Assembly (NCBI GenBank): GCA_963082875.1
Contig: OY720097.1
Coordinates: 19,166,501 to 19,230,500 of the forward strand
Length of the DNA stretch: 64,000 nucleotides
Direction: 5' to 3'
DNA from: Corella eumyota
Lineage: Eukaryota; Chordata; Ascidiacea; Phlebobranchia; Corellidae
Position numbers and translations under genes: made by a program. How positions within the stretch are numbered: position 1 is the first letter of the stretch; the number at the start of each line of letters is the position of its first letter. Positions 1 to 14,274 of the stretch are shown one piece after another. The notes under the pieces are model-generated. The model was not told the origin of the DNA and ran no database searches. It saw nothing but the letters and a program-made list of their open reading frames with translations.

Positions 1-3000
1 TGGCATTTATTTTTGTGTTATAATAAAAAATGTTAGGCAATTATTTGTTTTTTGTTACCTTGATCAACAACATCTTTCACTTCGCTGCCAGTTTGATGGG
101 CCAGCGACCCTAACACTGAAAACACAACGAACCCAGCAAGAACACTTGAACAGCAATTGATTGTGCAGATCGATAACGCGTCTCTATAACAACAAAAGAT
201 ATCCTAATAAAATATTTGCACTTTTGACTGTATTGTATTATTTTGCTAAGCCTTTTGAATGGTATCAAAAGAAAAAAATGGATTGTTTAAAGTCAACGCG
301 TTAAAGTCAAATACTATGTATTTAATATGAAGGTTCATTTTGTTAATGTTTTAAGAAAATATTTTGCACTAATTTTGTTCCTTGAACTTAAATGTAAATA
401 TTTGTCCCTTTAATCTGTTATTTACGACTGTAAAAGTTAACATAATATTTTCCTTTTTTGATATTACATTACACAATACAGCCTAAACGATCGAAAACAT
501 TATATTATTATTTAAATGATAAACTCGTTTTTTTGAAAAACAACGAACTGGACTTTCTCCTTTAAGTTTAATGTTTACCCCGGTCCAGCACTTTAGTAGT
601 TTATTTTTTTTAATTTTAATAAACAGGTTTTGATAATAATATGTTTACCATTTTACCCAAGAAAACAACTGCAAAAAAACAACAAAACATGTTTTTTAGA
701 TTTAACTTTTCGTAACAAATAATTTCAAAGTTGTGTTGTTTTATTCTTAAATAAAACTTTTTGCTTAGTGGTCAGTTAAAATACACACTTTCATGTTGTT
801 AGTTGTACCTGTAAACGTTGTTGTTAAACTTGTTAAGAGAGGAATATGACATCAGAACTCCCCATGCTGCCCCTAATGAGTAAAATATCTGCACAGCAGC
901 ATCTGACCACACCTTTAACATAAAAACAACAAACGTTTATTAACCTGGTAACCTACTATAGTTTTCCTCAATGGAAAAACACTAAGCGGAAACACCTACT
1001 CGAATATCTTGCAGTTTGGTTACGTTCGGCTGAAGATAAAACCGAATTCCCTCTGATGCCCCTTCCTGTTGGACTCCGATTATTAGAAGTGAAATCAGGA
1101 CAAGATATGGAAAGGTGGCTGTGAAATAAACAACCTAGAAATGTATTAAAAAGTGGTTAGATTGGGTGAATATAAAAAACAAAATTCAATTTTTGATGAA
1201 AACAACTAAAGAGTTTGTATTATAAAAAAAATTGAAAATTCTGAAATATTTCAATTTTTTTTACCTAGGTTTTATAAACGTAGCCTAAATTTTAAACGAA
1301 ACGGTCAAATAACAATATTTTTAGCGAAAACGATATAACAAATTTTGTTCCAAATAAACAAATGTGTAATTTTACCTTTCCGGACCATTTGACTCCTTTA
1401 AATAAGCATACAAACACTACAACCCAAGCCAACGCAAGGAATCCAACCAACTCCCATTGCATGCCGCCTACCACGTCAATACTCTCCGTGATTCGCAAAA
1501 CCTTTCGACTGCATAAACAAAACTAAGTCAAGCAATGTATTACAATATAGTTTATTTTGTATGGAAATCGATTCTAAAGCAGTCCATCAATATGTCAATG
1601 GATTTCTAAGTTAACCAAAAATCAATGCGCGTTTTCTTTAAACAAAGATTGTATTCAATTATAAGCTGCTGTGGTTTGCTGGCCTATATTGATTTACTAA
1701 AACAAAGAAAAAGCAGCTTGTGGTGGTCTTATATATTTTGATACCCCGTGTAGTAGGATATTGTTGCAGTAGAAAATTTGAAAACGAAACAATGAACTCT
1801 AACTGCTCTAGTATGTTGTAAATTTTGAACTCTTTACACAGTTCAGTAAACAACGTGGGAATAGTAAGCAAGGCTAAGCATGTTATACTAAAGTTATATA
1901 ACAACAATGTTTAAAATTTTTTTATGTGTACCTCAATTATAGAACATTTAATGTTTATTTGCATAGATGTTTAGTGATTTATTTTAAATTTTACATCATA
2001 TGGTCTTTAATTAAAAAAAATAATAAATGTTATTATATTGATAACTTATGTTCATTTAACTAAGGATTTATTTTTTACCTAAAATATTCTTGTGAAGCTG
2101 TCGTGAATGAAACGCAAGATCCATTTACGATCGTTCCGTTCACCCAAGTCGTCCCATTATACAAAGTGTTATTCAAGTGCTGGGCGGATACAAGCGAAGT
2201 TCCGATATTCTCGAACCAACCGGTTCCGCCAGTGCAGTTAATTCCGGTCCATTCCGGTGCTGAGGTGATATTAAGATCTGATAATCGAATTATAAAAGTT
2301 TATTACTTCGTTGTCTTTGATCAAATCAAAACTGGTTTTAACCGAACCAAACTGGATTTTCGGACACTTAAAATCCAGTTTTGATTCAGTTGGGGGGCGT
2401 GAATATTTGGTTGAATTAGATTGGATTAGTATTTAGTTATGGTCTATAAAAAGTAATATAAAAGCAAAAACACTAAAGACGTTTTATATTAAAACTTAAT
2501 TTTGTTCAAATATTTGCAATTTGTGGCTTTACACTTAATCTTTATGTAAACGGAAATGTTTAACAATATTTACACTCTACCTACCAGTTTGCATTAAACT
2601 TATTTTAAAATTTTCCATACCAAGTTGGCAGTACTTGGTAAAGTCACGGAAAATTTTAACCGAAACACAAAAGCTACCAAGAAATATAGGTTATTAAAGT
2701 TCACATAAGTTATATATACATACTATATGTTTTGTCTCTGCAAAACTCCGTGTTCCAGTAATTGCCGCAATTCGACCAAGGCAAAGGACCGGTAGTAAAT
2801 GAATTAAAAATGTAGTGCAAACTGTATGCAATTATAACGTTGTAGTAAATACAAACTATGAACGATATCGACATCATGCTGTATCCAATACCTGACCAGA
2901 ATTAACACATTTTTTAAAAGCTTGAATTCAAATTTAAATAAAAATCTAAAAAAATTTTAAATAGCAAAAGCCCTACCTTTAAAAAGAGGGCAAGCTCTCC

Positions 3001-5336
3001 AAATAGCAACTGGTCCCAATGCGGCAAACTGCCCAAAAGAAAGCTCAAGAAAAAACAGCGGAATTCCACAAATTATTAGAAATATAAAATAAGGAATCAA
3101 AAAGGCACCTAAAAAATAAAAAAAACATAATTACAAAATAGGGGTGAAATAAAAAGTTTTTTTCATTTACATAATTTTTAAAGAATTTAAAAATAAATCA
3201 AGAGTTCGTTTAATACCTTGAAAAAAAAGCTCGTTGCTTTTTAGGTATCGGGTAAAAACACAAAATTTTATGTTAGTTTAAAGAGTAAACAACCTTGTTA
3301 ACTACCTTCCAGGGATAATATTGTAACCTAATTCTAACTTACATTCCATTTTTAATGATTTTATTACTTAACATTTTGTAAACATAGTTTAATGGGGGCG
3401 TTGTATGTTTAAGAGGAAAGAAAATATTAAGATTTTTTTCTAAGATCTACAAGCCATCTTACTATATTATATATTCAAATGCAAATAAAAACATAAATAT
3501 AATTTTTTTAAAAAGGGTTATAATAGCTATGTTTTTTTTACAAAACGCTTTGATTGATCTTAATTTGGGGTATAAGAATTTGCTCAATATGGTATGTTAT
3601 TCTGCAATTCGCAAAAAACAAAAGCATTGCTAATTCTTTTAAAAGTTTTATAACTAAAGCCTTCTCGTAAAACAGTGTCAACTTATTGTTCTATGATATT
3701 AAAAAAAATCAAGATTTTTCCGGTCTTTTTTATTTGGGATCAAATAAAGAGTTACCACACGTGGTTTTTTAATTGTTGACGTCAGGCACTTAAGGAGGTT
3801 ATGAGCGTTCGAAATCCGAGCGGGCATCTGCGACGTTTTAATTAAGCGATGCGGACAACTTACTCACCAAATTGGCGCCGATTTGAGCCCTATTTACCCT
3901 AATTAAACACCCGTGTGTAAATAAAACTTAAAGCTTATCGGGTTATTAAAGTTTATTGACACGTTAAAAATTAAATGACCCCTGGTTTAATGAATTACGA
4001 TATTCCTAATTAAAATCTAACTTGCACATGGACAAAAATTTAATTTCGTACAGTAGTTTAGGCCAATAAACGTTTCGCAATATATTTTATGTGTATTTTG
4101 TGCAATCGATATTTAAAGTCCAAGCAAAAATGGATTTTTTGTATATTTACCTCCACCATTTCGATAGCACAAATACGGAAATCTCCAAATGTTGCCTAAA
4201 CCCACGGCATACCCGATACAGGATAACATAAAATCAATTTTTTTGTTCCATGTTTCTCTATCAGGAGTCTAAATTAAAAAAGTTTTAAATTACGTAACAT
4301 AATATTCGCATATAATTAAAAAAAATCCAGTTTTATGAAGCTTATAGCATTTTCACACTCTTGCAAAGTTTAAGTAATGTAAAATATAAATTTAACGAAA
4401 TATAATTATGATGTTATATTATTTACCTTATTTTTGTAATCACTTTCCACTAACGCTTCTGCACATGGCTCTGTTAAATTTTTCTAAAGAAAAAAGTTAA
4501 TTATAATCCTCAGTACAGACGCGATAATTATTTGCATTTGGTATTAATTAAAGTAATTTAGTTTAATCGCCCCTTAAGATTATTAGTAGGTTATAATACG
4601 CGTTATTTTAGACAAAAGGGGTTAAATAATTTTTAGCACTTTTTGATCGATTATTGCGAACAAAAGTCAACGATGGTGTTGTTATTTTTTTACCGTGAAG
4701 TTAAATAAAGAAAACGTTTAATCAACCCAAAATAGATCGCTTGGTGTTTGCACTTTACTCCCTAATAATGTACATGATATATCTGTTCCGTGTATAACGA
4801 TGAAATGACATCAACAATGCCAGATATGTGAATAAGGGCAATTTCAACGAGTTGAAAATAAGCAGAAGTGTTTTAAGGGCCAATCTTTAAAAGCTAATGA
4901 CGTAACTGCTATGTAATTATCAATTTTTTAACATTAACTATTAACGAATTCAAAAGTCCATTAACGATAATTTTTTTTATAAAAACAGCTATTGTAATTC
5001 TTGTTAAAAAATTTCGCCATTTTTGACTAGTTTTCAATAAAACAAATTATTGGAATAGCAATATTGCATATGGCAGTATGCTTTAGACAGTTAGATAAAT
5101 GATTAACTTTAATTTAGCGCGTGGTTTTAGTTTTCTTTAACCGTATGTTCGAGCCCATTTGTGAAATTTTTAATTAAAATAAAGGCTAAATTGGTTACTT
5201 TTAAAATTATGCAAAATAAAAAAATATAATCGTTTATAAAGAATAATAATTGTTATATCATGTTAGATAGTATTATGCGTAATAATAAAATATTTAAATA
5301 TTTATTTACCTTTATTTGGTCTTCTTTGCTAGACAT
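1..5336 (-). CDS. SLC6-family Na+/Cl- dependent transporter, 5' part (3' end outside window)
   Basis: Ten coding exons can be read: 5310-5336, 4427-4483, 4151-4268, 2977-3108, 2724-2891, 2079-2259, 1376-1508, 1000-1134, 809-912 and 59-183; the frame stays open across all joins (about 393 codons). The start is [11 protein letters not shown]1 carries the family signature [18 protein letters not shown] followed by [18 protein letters not shown]. The large second extracellular loop has the paired cysteines ([11 protein letters not shown]) and at least five N-glycosylation sequons. TM6 reads [18 protein letters not shown], then FNNNVYRDAL. SLC6 proteins couple amine or amino-acid uptake to Na+ and Cl- at the plasma membrane. 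A usual length near 600 residues implies that about a third, including TM8-12, lies beyond base 1. TM1/TM6 wording is closest to the GABA/betaine/creatine and glycine/proline branches; the substrate cannot be assigned. Confidence 0.93.
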
Positions 5337-6334
5337 AATTTTGCTTAAATTTTAACTTTTATTGACTTAAATTCTCTAGAAAGCAAAAAATAACCAACGA
5401 TTAATAAATTAACTATGAGGTTAAATAATTAATCCGCTATTCAACCGCATTATAATTCTTTGTATGTTTATTCAAAGCCTGCATTCATTTTACAATAAAG
5501 TTTTAAAACACAACTATTTTTGGCAATGTACACAATTAAGAAGTGTCTGCCATTAAACTACTCTTTTCTTAAAGATAGTCTTACGTTTTACCTAACCATT
5601 TTTAAGTATTGAAGCCGGTCTTCTTACTCCTTTATTTATATACTTCCATGTGCTTTGATTTTGATGCCACGCGTTTCTCTTTTTTTCTTTTAGGTTCAAT
5701 TTTTGTAAGAGAGAGGAAAAGAGATCCCTTTTTCAACCACGTGGCTTATTGTTTTAGCAGTGGAAAATTTCAAATAATACTTATTTTACTACAGTAAATT
5801 TGTATGCAATTGTATACAAACAGCCTACTAAACGTTTTTTAATTACTACATCCGTATAACGTATATTGATTGCCTTGCTTTACCTTTATTGAACTGATCT
5901 ATTTGTAGAATAAACTGATTAATGTTAATTGGTACTAAATTAAAAATAAATTGTTGTGTTAATATTTTTGTTTTATGAATTTAGAAATATCTGTTGCATT
6001 CAAAATTGCGCTTGCCTATCATCTAGCGATCAACAATTTAATAAAAATTTAAAAAAATTGTAATTATTATTACATTGCCTTATTTTTTTGTTACTTTGAT
6101 TAATAAACAATTTATTTAAAAAAAAATTTAAAATAAAAAAATGTTAATTAAATGGCATCACTTAAAGTAGGGTTTTAACCGAACGGGAAATCACCTTTAG
6201 ATGAAATTGCATCACGTTAAAACGTTTTTACTTGCAGCAAAGTTTATTAATTATTTAGTCTTAATATATATACTTTGATTGTTAGCTTATTTTTAAACTT
6301 TAACTGTACTTTAGGTGAGCATTACAAGATAATA
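5337..6334. other. Divergent intergenic region between SLC6 and SKI2 genes
   Basis: About 1 kb of AT-rich DNA separates the divergently transcribed SLC6 and SKI2 genes, so both promoters presumably lie here. No coding potential or clear TATA element was recognised. A pyrimidine-rich acceptor (AG at 6313-6314) lies 20 bases before the SKI2 start codon and could end a non-coding intron or be a spliced-leader trans-splice site. Confidence 0.5.
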
Positions 6335-9300
6335 ATGAGCGATACAAAAAATGAGGAACATTTAAAATTTCGACTTTTGGAAACTAATTTATCAGGTGAT
6401 GTGGTAGTTGTTGAAGACCAACATGAAATCAAAGACAAAGTTGGGATAATTCCTTCTTTACTTCCAAATGGAATACCCCCAGTATTGCCAAATTTTAACA
6501 AAGAAATCGAGAATCGATTTCTAAGTTCTCCAGAATGGTTGGATGTTCACCATCCAAAACATACCCAAACATTTTTACCCAAAGAAGTAAATTTATCTGA
6601 GTTATACTCAACAGATATTTGTCCACTTCAGTCGTCCATTCAAGTTCATAGAAATCCAACTTCTGGAGAACTGTTGGGTTTCTACGAGGAAAATGTTAAT
6701 GAAGGGTTGAACTTGACCCCCAAAAATTCATGTTCTCTATTTCGGGCCCCTGGGTTACCCACTGAAGCATTACGAGGGACTTCGACAAGTTTTCCTTTCT
6801 GGCCGGGTGGAATGAAAGAAATAGATGAAATATTAGAGGATAAAACGGAAAATGTGATTAATTTTGAGGAGAATCTTAAAACTTGTCCTCCTGGTTTTGA
6901 AAGTGGAATCAATTTTAAAAAACAAAAAAGTTCAACAATGTTCAACGTCGAAGACATTTTTTCCGATTTTGGAGATGTTAAACTTGATGAAAATTCTCAA
7001 AAAGAAAGAACTGAAAAGGACACCCCTATTCAAAATCATGAAACCGATAATGAACTGGTTGATCTTATACCAGATTTGCCAGAACCTAAAAGCTTACCAG
7101 AAAAAGTCATTGTTATTAAAAAAGTTGAAGTTAAATCAATAATAGAAGGAGTATGGGCAGAAAAGGTTGACATTTCAGTTAAAATTAAGGACTTCCATCA
7201 ACGCATTCCAAACATGGCTCATAAATTTCCATTTGAGTTGGACACGTTTCAAAAACAAGCAGTCCTGAAACTGGAAGATCACCAGAGCGTATTTATTGCC
7301 GCTCACACATCAGCAGGAAAAACTGTTGTTGCGGAATATGCAATAGCTCTCTCAGCAAAAAACATGACTAGGGTTATATACACGAGTCCTATTAAGGCAT
7401 TGTCCAATCAAAAGTTTCGAGACTTTAAACAAACTTTTAAAGATGTCGGTTTGATTACCGGTGATGTGCAAATTAATCCTGACGGTTTTTGTCTAATTAT
7501 GACAACAGAGATTCTGAGATCAATGTTATATAATGGCTCTGATGTAATAAGGGACCTGGAATGGGTCATTTTTGATGAAGTACATTATATCAATGACTTG
7601 GAGAGAGGTGTGGTATGGGAAGAGGTGCTAATAATGTTGCCTGAACATTGCAATGTTATTCTGTTGAGTGCAACTGTGCCTAACACAATGGAATTTGCAA
7701 ACTGGATTGGAAGAACCAAACAGAAAAAGATTTATGTGATCAGTACTTTGAAACGCCCTGTACCATTAGAGCATTATCTTTACACTGGTAATAGTTCAAA
7801 AACTAGTAAGGAGTTGTTTTTGTTGGTTGATTCCGATCGTAAGTTTTTAACGCTCGGTTACAAAAAAGCAGTTGCTGCAAAAAATGAAAGACAAAGCAAG
7901 CACAGAAAAACTTTTGGGGCTAAAGTTCAGCGTGGTGGGAACCCTATTGCCGATAAAGGAATTTGGTTGTCGTTAATAAATCGGTTGCAAAAGGAGGACC
8001 AATTACCAATTGTTGCGTTTACTTTCTCCCGCCGACGCTGTGATGAAAATGCAGCAATTTTGGAGTCACTTGATCTCACAACTTCAACAGAAAAAAGTGA
8101 AATTCATGTTTTCTTTAACAAGTGTGTTCAAAAACTAAAAGGCACTGATAGTAAATTGCCCCAAGTATTACAAATTTCTCAATTGCTATCTCGTGGATTG
8201 GGTGTACACCACAGCGGCATTTTACCTATACTTAAAGAGGTTGTGGAAATGTTGTTTGCAAGAGGTTTAGTTAAGCTATTATTTGCAACAGAGACTTTTG
8301 CAATGGGAGTAAACATGCCAGCTCGAACTGTGGTTTTTGATAACATGCGGAAACATGACGGTACTCGAATGAGAAGTCTTCTACCGGGGGAGTATATTCA
8401 AATGGCTGGAAGAGCTGGGAGGAGGGGTCTTGATTCAACTGGAACCGTTATTCTTCTTTGCAAGGGTGATGTCCCAGAGATGTCGGAACTGCATTTAATG
8501 ATGTTAGGTAAACCAACAAAGTTGGAGTCTCAGTTTCGTTTAACCTACGGTATGATTCTTAACTTGCTTAGAGTTGAACAACTTCGTGTTGAGGAGGTTA
8601 TGAAAAGAAGTTTTTCTGAATTCAATGCAAGAAAAGATTCAAAAGCCCAAGAGAAAAAACTAAAAGAACTGCACGCTGAAATGGAAACAAAATATGAGGT
8701 TAAGGAACTAATTGCAAACACGGATTACCAGCAATATCTTGAATCCTGCCAGGAATTATTGGTATTAAGATGTGAAGTACAAGAGCTAAGTCTTTTAAGT
8801 AATTCTGGGATTAGAATGATGCAACCTGGCAGAGTAATTATTCTAGATTGTGAAAAATACAAACAGCATATTGCAGTAACTCTCAAGGCAAACACTTCTA
8901 AAGCCCAAATCACATTCACAATTTTAGTTTTATGTGATGATTTAGAAACTAAAATTGATGAAAGCGTTTGGCATCCTTCTAATATACTTGGTAGAAAATT
9001 ATTTCACCCTGAAGCTAATGTAAAGCATGCTGTCATTGAAGTTAAACCTAAAGAAATTTTATATGTTACCACAAAGACTTTAAGAATTAATGCTGAACAC
9101 ATTATGGCTGATTTCAGTAAAAGGCAACATCCAAGATTTAGTAAAGATCCACCTTTACAGTGTACAAGTGTTGCAACACAAGAGTTAATGCGATTGGTTG
9201 AATCAAATCAAGATGGATTAACGTCAATTGATATTTTCAGTGATCTTGGTTTAAATGAAATTGAATTGGTTGAGATGGTGACTAGAGTAAAGTCACTAGA

Positions 9301-10030
9301 AGAGTCGATAAAAAATGCTTTTACTTGTCCGACCTTACCTCGATTTAACTCACAAATAGTTGAAGTGGAGGCTTTTTTAAAACTTAAAAGTGAGTATGAT
9401 AAACTAAAGTATTTGCTAAGTGAAGCAAGTTTGCATTTGCTTCCTGAATATGAGCAAAGAGTAAAAGTTTTAAAGCATCTCAAATATGTGGACACTGGTG
9501 GAGCTGTGCAGCTAAAAGGACGAGTTGCTTGTGAGATATCATCTCATGAAATTGTTCTAACTGAACTTGTGTTTGAAAATGTTTTTGCTACTTTGGATCC
9601 GACAGAAATTGTAGCTCTTTTATCATGTGCCGTGTTTCAACAAAGAGTCGATTTAGAAGAGGTTACATTTACTCCAAAACTCAAAGAAGGAATGAAGAAA
9701 ATTATAGATGTTGCAACTACAATTGGACAGGTACAATATGATTTTGGGATTCGAATTCCAGTTGATGACTTTGTTTCTGCTTTGAAATTTGGTCTTGTAG
9801 AAGTTGTATATGAATGGGCCAAGGGCACAAGTTTTAAAGACATCACAGGCCTTACCTCTGTTCAAGAAGGTGTCATTGTGAGGGCAATTCAAAGGCTAAA
9901 TGAAACCTGCAGGGATGTAAGAAATGCTGCAAAAGTGATTGGAGATCCATCATTACATGCCAAAATGGAGAAATGTTCAGAATTGATCAAACGAGATATT
10001 GTGTTTGCAGCAAGTTTATACACCCAATAA
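6335..10030 (+). CDS. SKIV2L: SKI2-like DExH-box RNA helicase (superkiller complex), single exon
   Basis: Uninterrupted frame of 1,231 codons from MSDTKNEEH at 6335. An upstream in-frame ATG at 6275 is less likely because an acceptor-like AG at 6313-6314 separates it from the rest. The helicase core begins near residue 295. Motifs are AHTSAGKT (Walker A, ~322), FDEVH (DEVH box, ~412), LLSATVPN, and QMAGRAGRRGLD (motif VI, ~688), with the Ski2/Mtr4-type insertion and a C-terminal DSHCT region. Human SKIV2L is about 1,246 residues, so this is full length. In the known family the protein is the helicase of the cytoplasmic SKI complex that feeds RNA to the exosome in 3'-5' mRNA decay. All its multi-exon neighbours have introns; its intronless coding region is odd and could reflect retroposition or intron loss. 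Mtr4 is less likely because of the long SKI2-like N-terminal region (about 290 residues before the core). Confidence 0.95.
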   Translation: MSDTKNEEHLKFRLLETNLSGDVVVVEDQHEIKDKVGIIPSLLPNGIPPVLPNFNKEIENRFLSSPEWLDVHHPKHTQTFLPKEVNLSELYSTDICPLQSSIQVHRNPTSGELLGFYEENVNEGLNLTPKNSCSLFRAPGLPTEALRGTSTSFPFWPGGMKEIDEILEDKTENVINFEENLKTCPPGFESGINFKKQKSSTMFNVEDIFSDFGDVKLDENSQKERTEKDTPIQNHETDNELVDLIPDLPEPKSLPEKVIVIKKVEVKSIIEGVWAEKVDISVKIKDFHQRIPNMAHKFPFELDTFQKQAVLKLEDHQSVFIAAHTSAGKTVVAEYAIALSAKNMTRVIYTSPIKALSNQKFRDFKQTFKDVGLITGDVQINPDGFCLIMTTEILRSMLYNGSDVIRDLEWVIFDEVHYINDLERGVVWEEVLIMLPEHCNVILLSATVPNTMEFANWIGRTKQKKIYVISTLKRPVPLEHYLYTGNSSKTSKELFLLVDSDRKFLTLGYKKAVAAKNERQSKHRKTFGAKVQRGGNPIADKGIWLSLINRLQKEDQLPIVAFTFSRRRCDENAAILESLDLTTSTEKSEIHVFFNKCVQKLKGTDSKLPQVLQISQLLSRGLGVHHSGILPILKEVVEMLFARGLVKLLFATETFAMGVNMPARTVVFDNMRKHDGTRMRSLLPGEYIQMAGRAGRRGLDSTGTVILLCKGDVPEMSELHLMMLGKPTKLESQFRLTYGMILNLLRVEQLRVEEVMKRSFSEFNARKDSKAQEKKLKELHAEMETKYEVKELIANTDYQQYLESCQELLVLRCEVQELSLLSNSGIRMMQPGRVIILDCEKYKQHIAVTLKANTSKAQITFTILVLCDDLETKIDESVWHPSNILGRKLFHPEANVKHAVIEVKPKEILYVTTKTLRINAEHIMADFSKRQHPRFSKDPPLQCTSVATQELMRLVESNQDGLTSIDIFSDLGLNEIELVEMVTRVKSLEESIKNAFTCPTLPRFNSQIVEVEAFLKLKSEYDKLKYLLSEASLHLLPEYEQRVKVLKHLKYVDTGGAVQLKGRVACEISSHEIVLTELVFENVFATLDPTEIVALLSCAVFQQRVDLEEVTFTPKLKEGMKKIIDVATTIGQVQYDFGIRIPVDDFVSALKFGLVEVVYEWAKGTSFKDITGLTSVQEGVIVRAIQRLNETCRDVRNAAKVIGDPSLHAKMEKCSELIKRDIVFAASLYTQ

Positions 10031-10428
10031 TTGTTTATTTATTCATTTTTTGCAATCCAATTTCATTTTTATAAAAAAATATTCAATAACTTTTTTAAAT
10101 GATACTTTTTTACTGAAAAACTGTGAATTTAACATTTATAAGTTCCTATTAATTAAATCATGATGAACTAATTTAATTTTTGTTTGGTCATTTTATTTTC
10201 AATTTTAATTCTTGTTTTATTATGTTATATTTTGGTTATTTTTTAATCATGTTATGGTGCTAGTTGTAAGCTTATAGGTAGCTTAATATTTACATGCAAA
10301 ACTTTATTTAAAAATATTGTGCTTTGTTTAATTAAAATCTTAGTTTGTAATTATAATGCTTTTCCATTTTCTTATGCTTTAGAGTTTAAGGATATCCTTT
10401 TAAATGTAAAGATAGTTTTCTGACAACA
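10031..10428 (+). other. SKI2 3' flank / DnaJ 5' flank
   Basis: About 400 bases of AT-rich DNA between two co-directional genes. Nothing coding is visible. The short spacing leaves open a shared transcript, as in tunicate operons resolved by trans-splicing, but no diagnostic acceptor directly at the DnaJ start was recognised. Confidence 0.4.
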
Positions 10429-11218
10429 ATGTTGATTTATGGAAAGTTGTGCAACAAACAATTCCTTATAAAGGCCTGCTTATATTTGCAATGTAATAAA
10501 GTCAATCATTACAAGACTTTAAAGCTGCAAAAACTAAACATTACAAATTTCAATATTTCAAGAACCCTAACAACTGGAAAAAACAATATTTTACTTTCAA
10601 ATTATTATGAAGTGCTAAATATTGGGAGAACAGCAACAACTAATGAAATAAAGAAAGCTTATATTGAACTAACTAAACAATTTCATCCAGATTCTATGCA
10701 ACTGGATAATAAAGATACAGATAAAATTGATCAATTTCTAAAGGTTAGTTTTTAAAAAAGAAATATTATGTGTAATACCATAATAATTTGGTAATTTAAA
10801 TCTTTTTATACAGAAACTTTTCGGATATTTTTAGATAAGAGAAGCTTATGATATATTAGGTAATCCAATCACAAGAAAAAATTATGATCTTGAAGCATTT
10901 GGAAGATCTTCTGACCTAAACCGGTTTTCTACGGGAGAATATGAACTTTATAAAGAAAAATTAGGTAAAAAAATCAAGTTGCTATATAATATACTTATGT
11001 TTTAATATACCTATAACAAAACTAATATTTTAGACAAAATACATAAAGAAAATGTCGACGAAAAGTCACAGAATGGTAATGATACCAAAGTTACCAGTTT
11101 GTTTACTGTTTCTCCGAGAGTTCGACAACTTCTTAATTATTTGTATGGATTTATATTTGCATCTGTTATAGCCATGTATCTTTTAGGAAAAAGAAATAAA
11201 ACTAAAGACGATGAATAA
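10429..11218 (+). CDS. DnaJ-domain protein with C-terminal membrane anchor (DNAJC4/DNAJC30-like)
   Basis: Three exons, 10429-10743, 10835-10964 and 11034-11218, join in frame to 209 residues. The J domain (about residues 61-125) starts NYYEVLNIGRTATTNEIKKA, has the HPD tripeptide (QFHPDSM) that activates Hsp70 ATPase, and ends REAYDILGNPITRKNYD. It is preceded by ~60 residues rich in Lys, Asn and Leu with few acidic residues, compatible with a mitochondrial presequence. One hydrophobic helix (YLYGFIFASVIAMYLLG) lies near the C-terminus, followed by a short charged tail. This layout matches small type-C J proteins such as DNAJC4 and the mitochondrial DNAJC30; the sequence alone does not decide between them. 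Predicted role is an Hsp70 co-chaperone tethered to a membrane. Confidence 0.88.
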
Positions 11219-11788
11219 CTTTATTGGGTTAATGAATATTTAAAATATGCACTGTGCTATATGCTATATTAATTCTAGTTTTGGTTCCTTTTAAATGATA
11301 AAATTTGTTATAACATTTTAATTTAGAGATTTTTGTGTTATTATAACTTTTAAAATGTTTAAAATATTTAACTTGCATGCAATATATAATACAATTAAGC
11401 CTAATAAATTATTTTATTAAATAAAAAAGATTGTTGAGTTTGAAAAAACATTAATGTTGTTCTTTAGCATCTAAATTTAAAAACGAAATTAATATGTTAA
11501 ACTTTAAATATAAATTTTTGTAGTTATAAATGTTCTTTAATGTTTTTTCATATTAAAAAAAAATTTGTTACCCACCAAATTAGTTTTTTATACCAAGAAC
11601 ACTACTTGCAAGTTGTGTTGTTCTGTTTTTTTAATAATTATGTCACTACAGAAACTAAACTTAAAAGAGGATAAACAATATTTTAGTGACTCTGTTATAG
11701 TTGACTATTAATTTCACCCGACACACAGAAAAGAAAAAAAATAAGTTTTTATGTTTTATCGCGCTTTGCTTTTTATATTTGTAAGAAA
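11219..11788. other. Intergenic, no feature recognised
   Basis: 570 bases of AT-rich DNA holding the DnaJ 3' UTR (several AATAAA-like runs around 11400-11425) and presumably the TMEM185 promoter. No coding potential was seen on either strand. Confidence 0.4.
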
Positions 11789-13700
<1,912 letters not shown>

Positions 13701-14274
13701 CAAAACTTTGCGTTTTAGGCTTTTTTGAGCTTTGTAAGTATAGCTTTCAGGTTTTAGCGCGAAATAAGGAACAAATCCTGTACAGAGATATCGCATGCTT
13801 TGAACGACATTTTTTTTGCTTCAATTTTTAAAACATTTTTGTAAAAAAAATAAATTTGGTTTATATTTAATATATTTTTTACGGGGTCTTGCGGGATTGG
13901 GTATTATCACAACAAAAAATTTCTTTTTTAATGTTTATTTATTTTTTTTAAAACGTAAATGTACAACTTTATTATTTTGTTGCATCACTTCTCTGCAGTA
14001 AATACACAATCATAATATTACTATATAAACGCTTCAATTATATAGATTTAAGGTATCAGAACTTAATGAACTAAATAGAAGTCAGAAGTAGAAAAAGGGA
14101 ATTTTGCCAACTTACATTTTTTAAACAGAAACAATTTTTTAAAGTATTTTATTATATAAATAGTTTTGGACGTTTCAGTCTTCGCTAAACATCAAAAGTC
14201 GAGATGTTTTGAAAGTCTCTATCACCTTGCAATAAGTGAATTATTGTGTTCATTTTTACTCGGTTATTTCCTGA
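13701..14274. other. Convergent 3' ends of TMEM185 and Uncx
   Basis: About 570 bases that must hold both 3' UTRs. AATAAA occurs at 13849-13854, about 150 bases after the TMEM185 stop, and is a candidate poly(A) signal. No gene is visible. Confidence 0.4.

Noticed and set aside
2103-2384. 93-codon plus-strand open frame
   Set aside because: It is the antisense of an SLC6 exon (2079-2259) whose minus-strand reading has the family's glycosylated extracellular loop.
5609-5797. 62-codon plus-strand open frame upstream of SKI2
   Set aside because: Hydrophobic, AT-driven peptide without family match or splice context.
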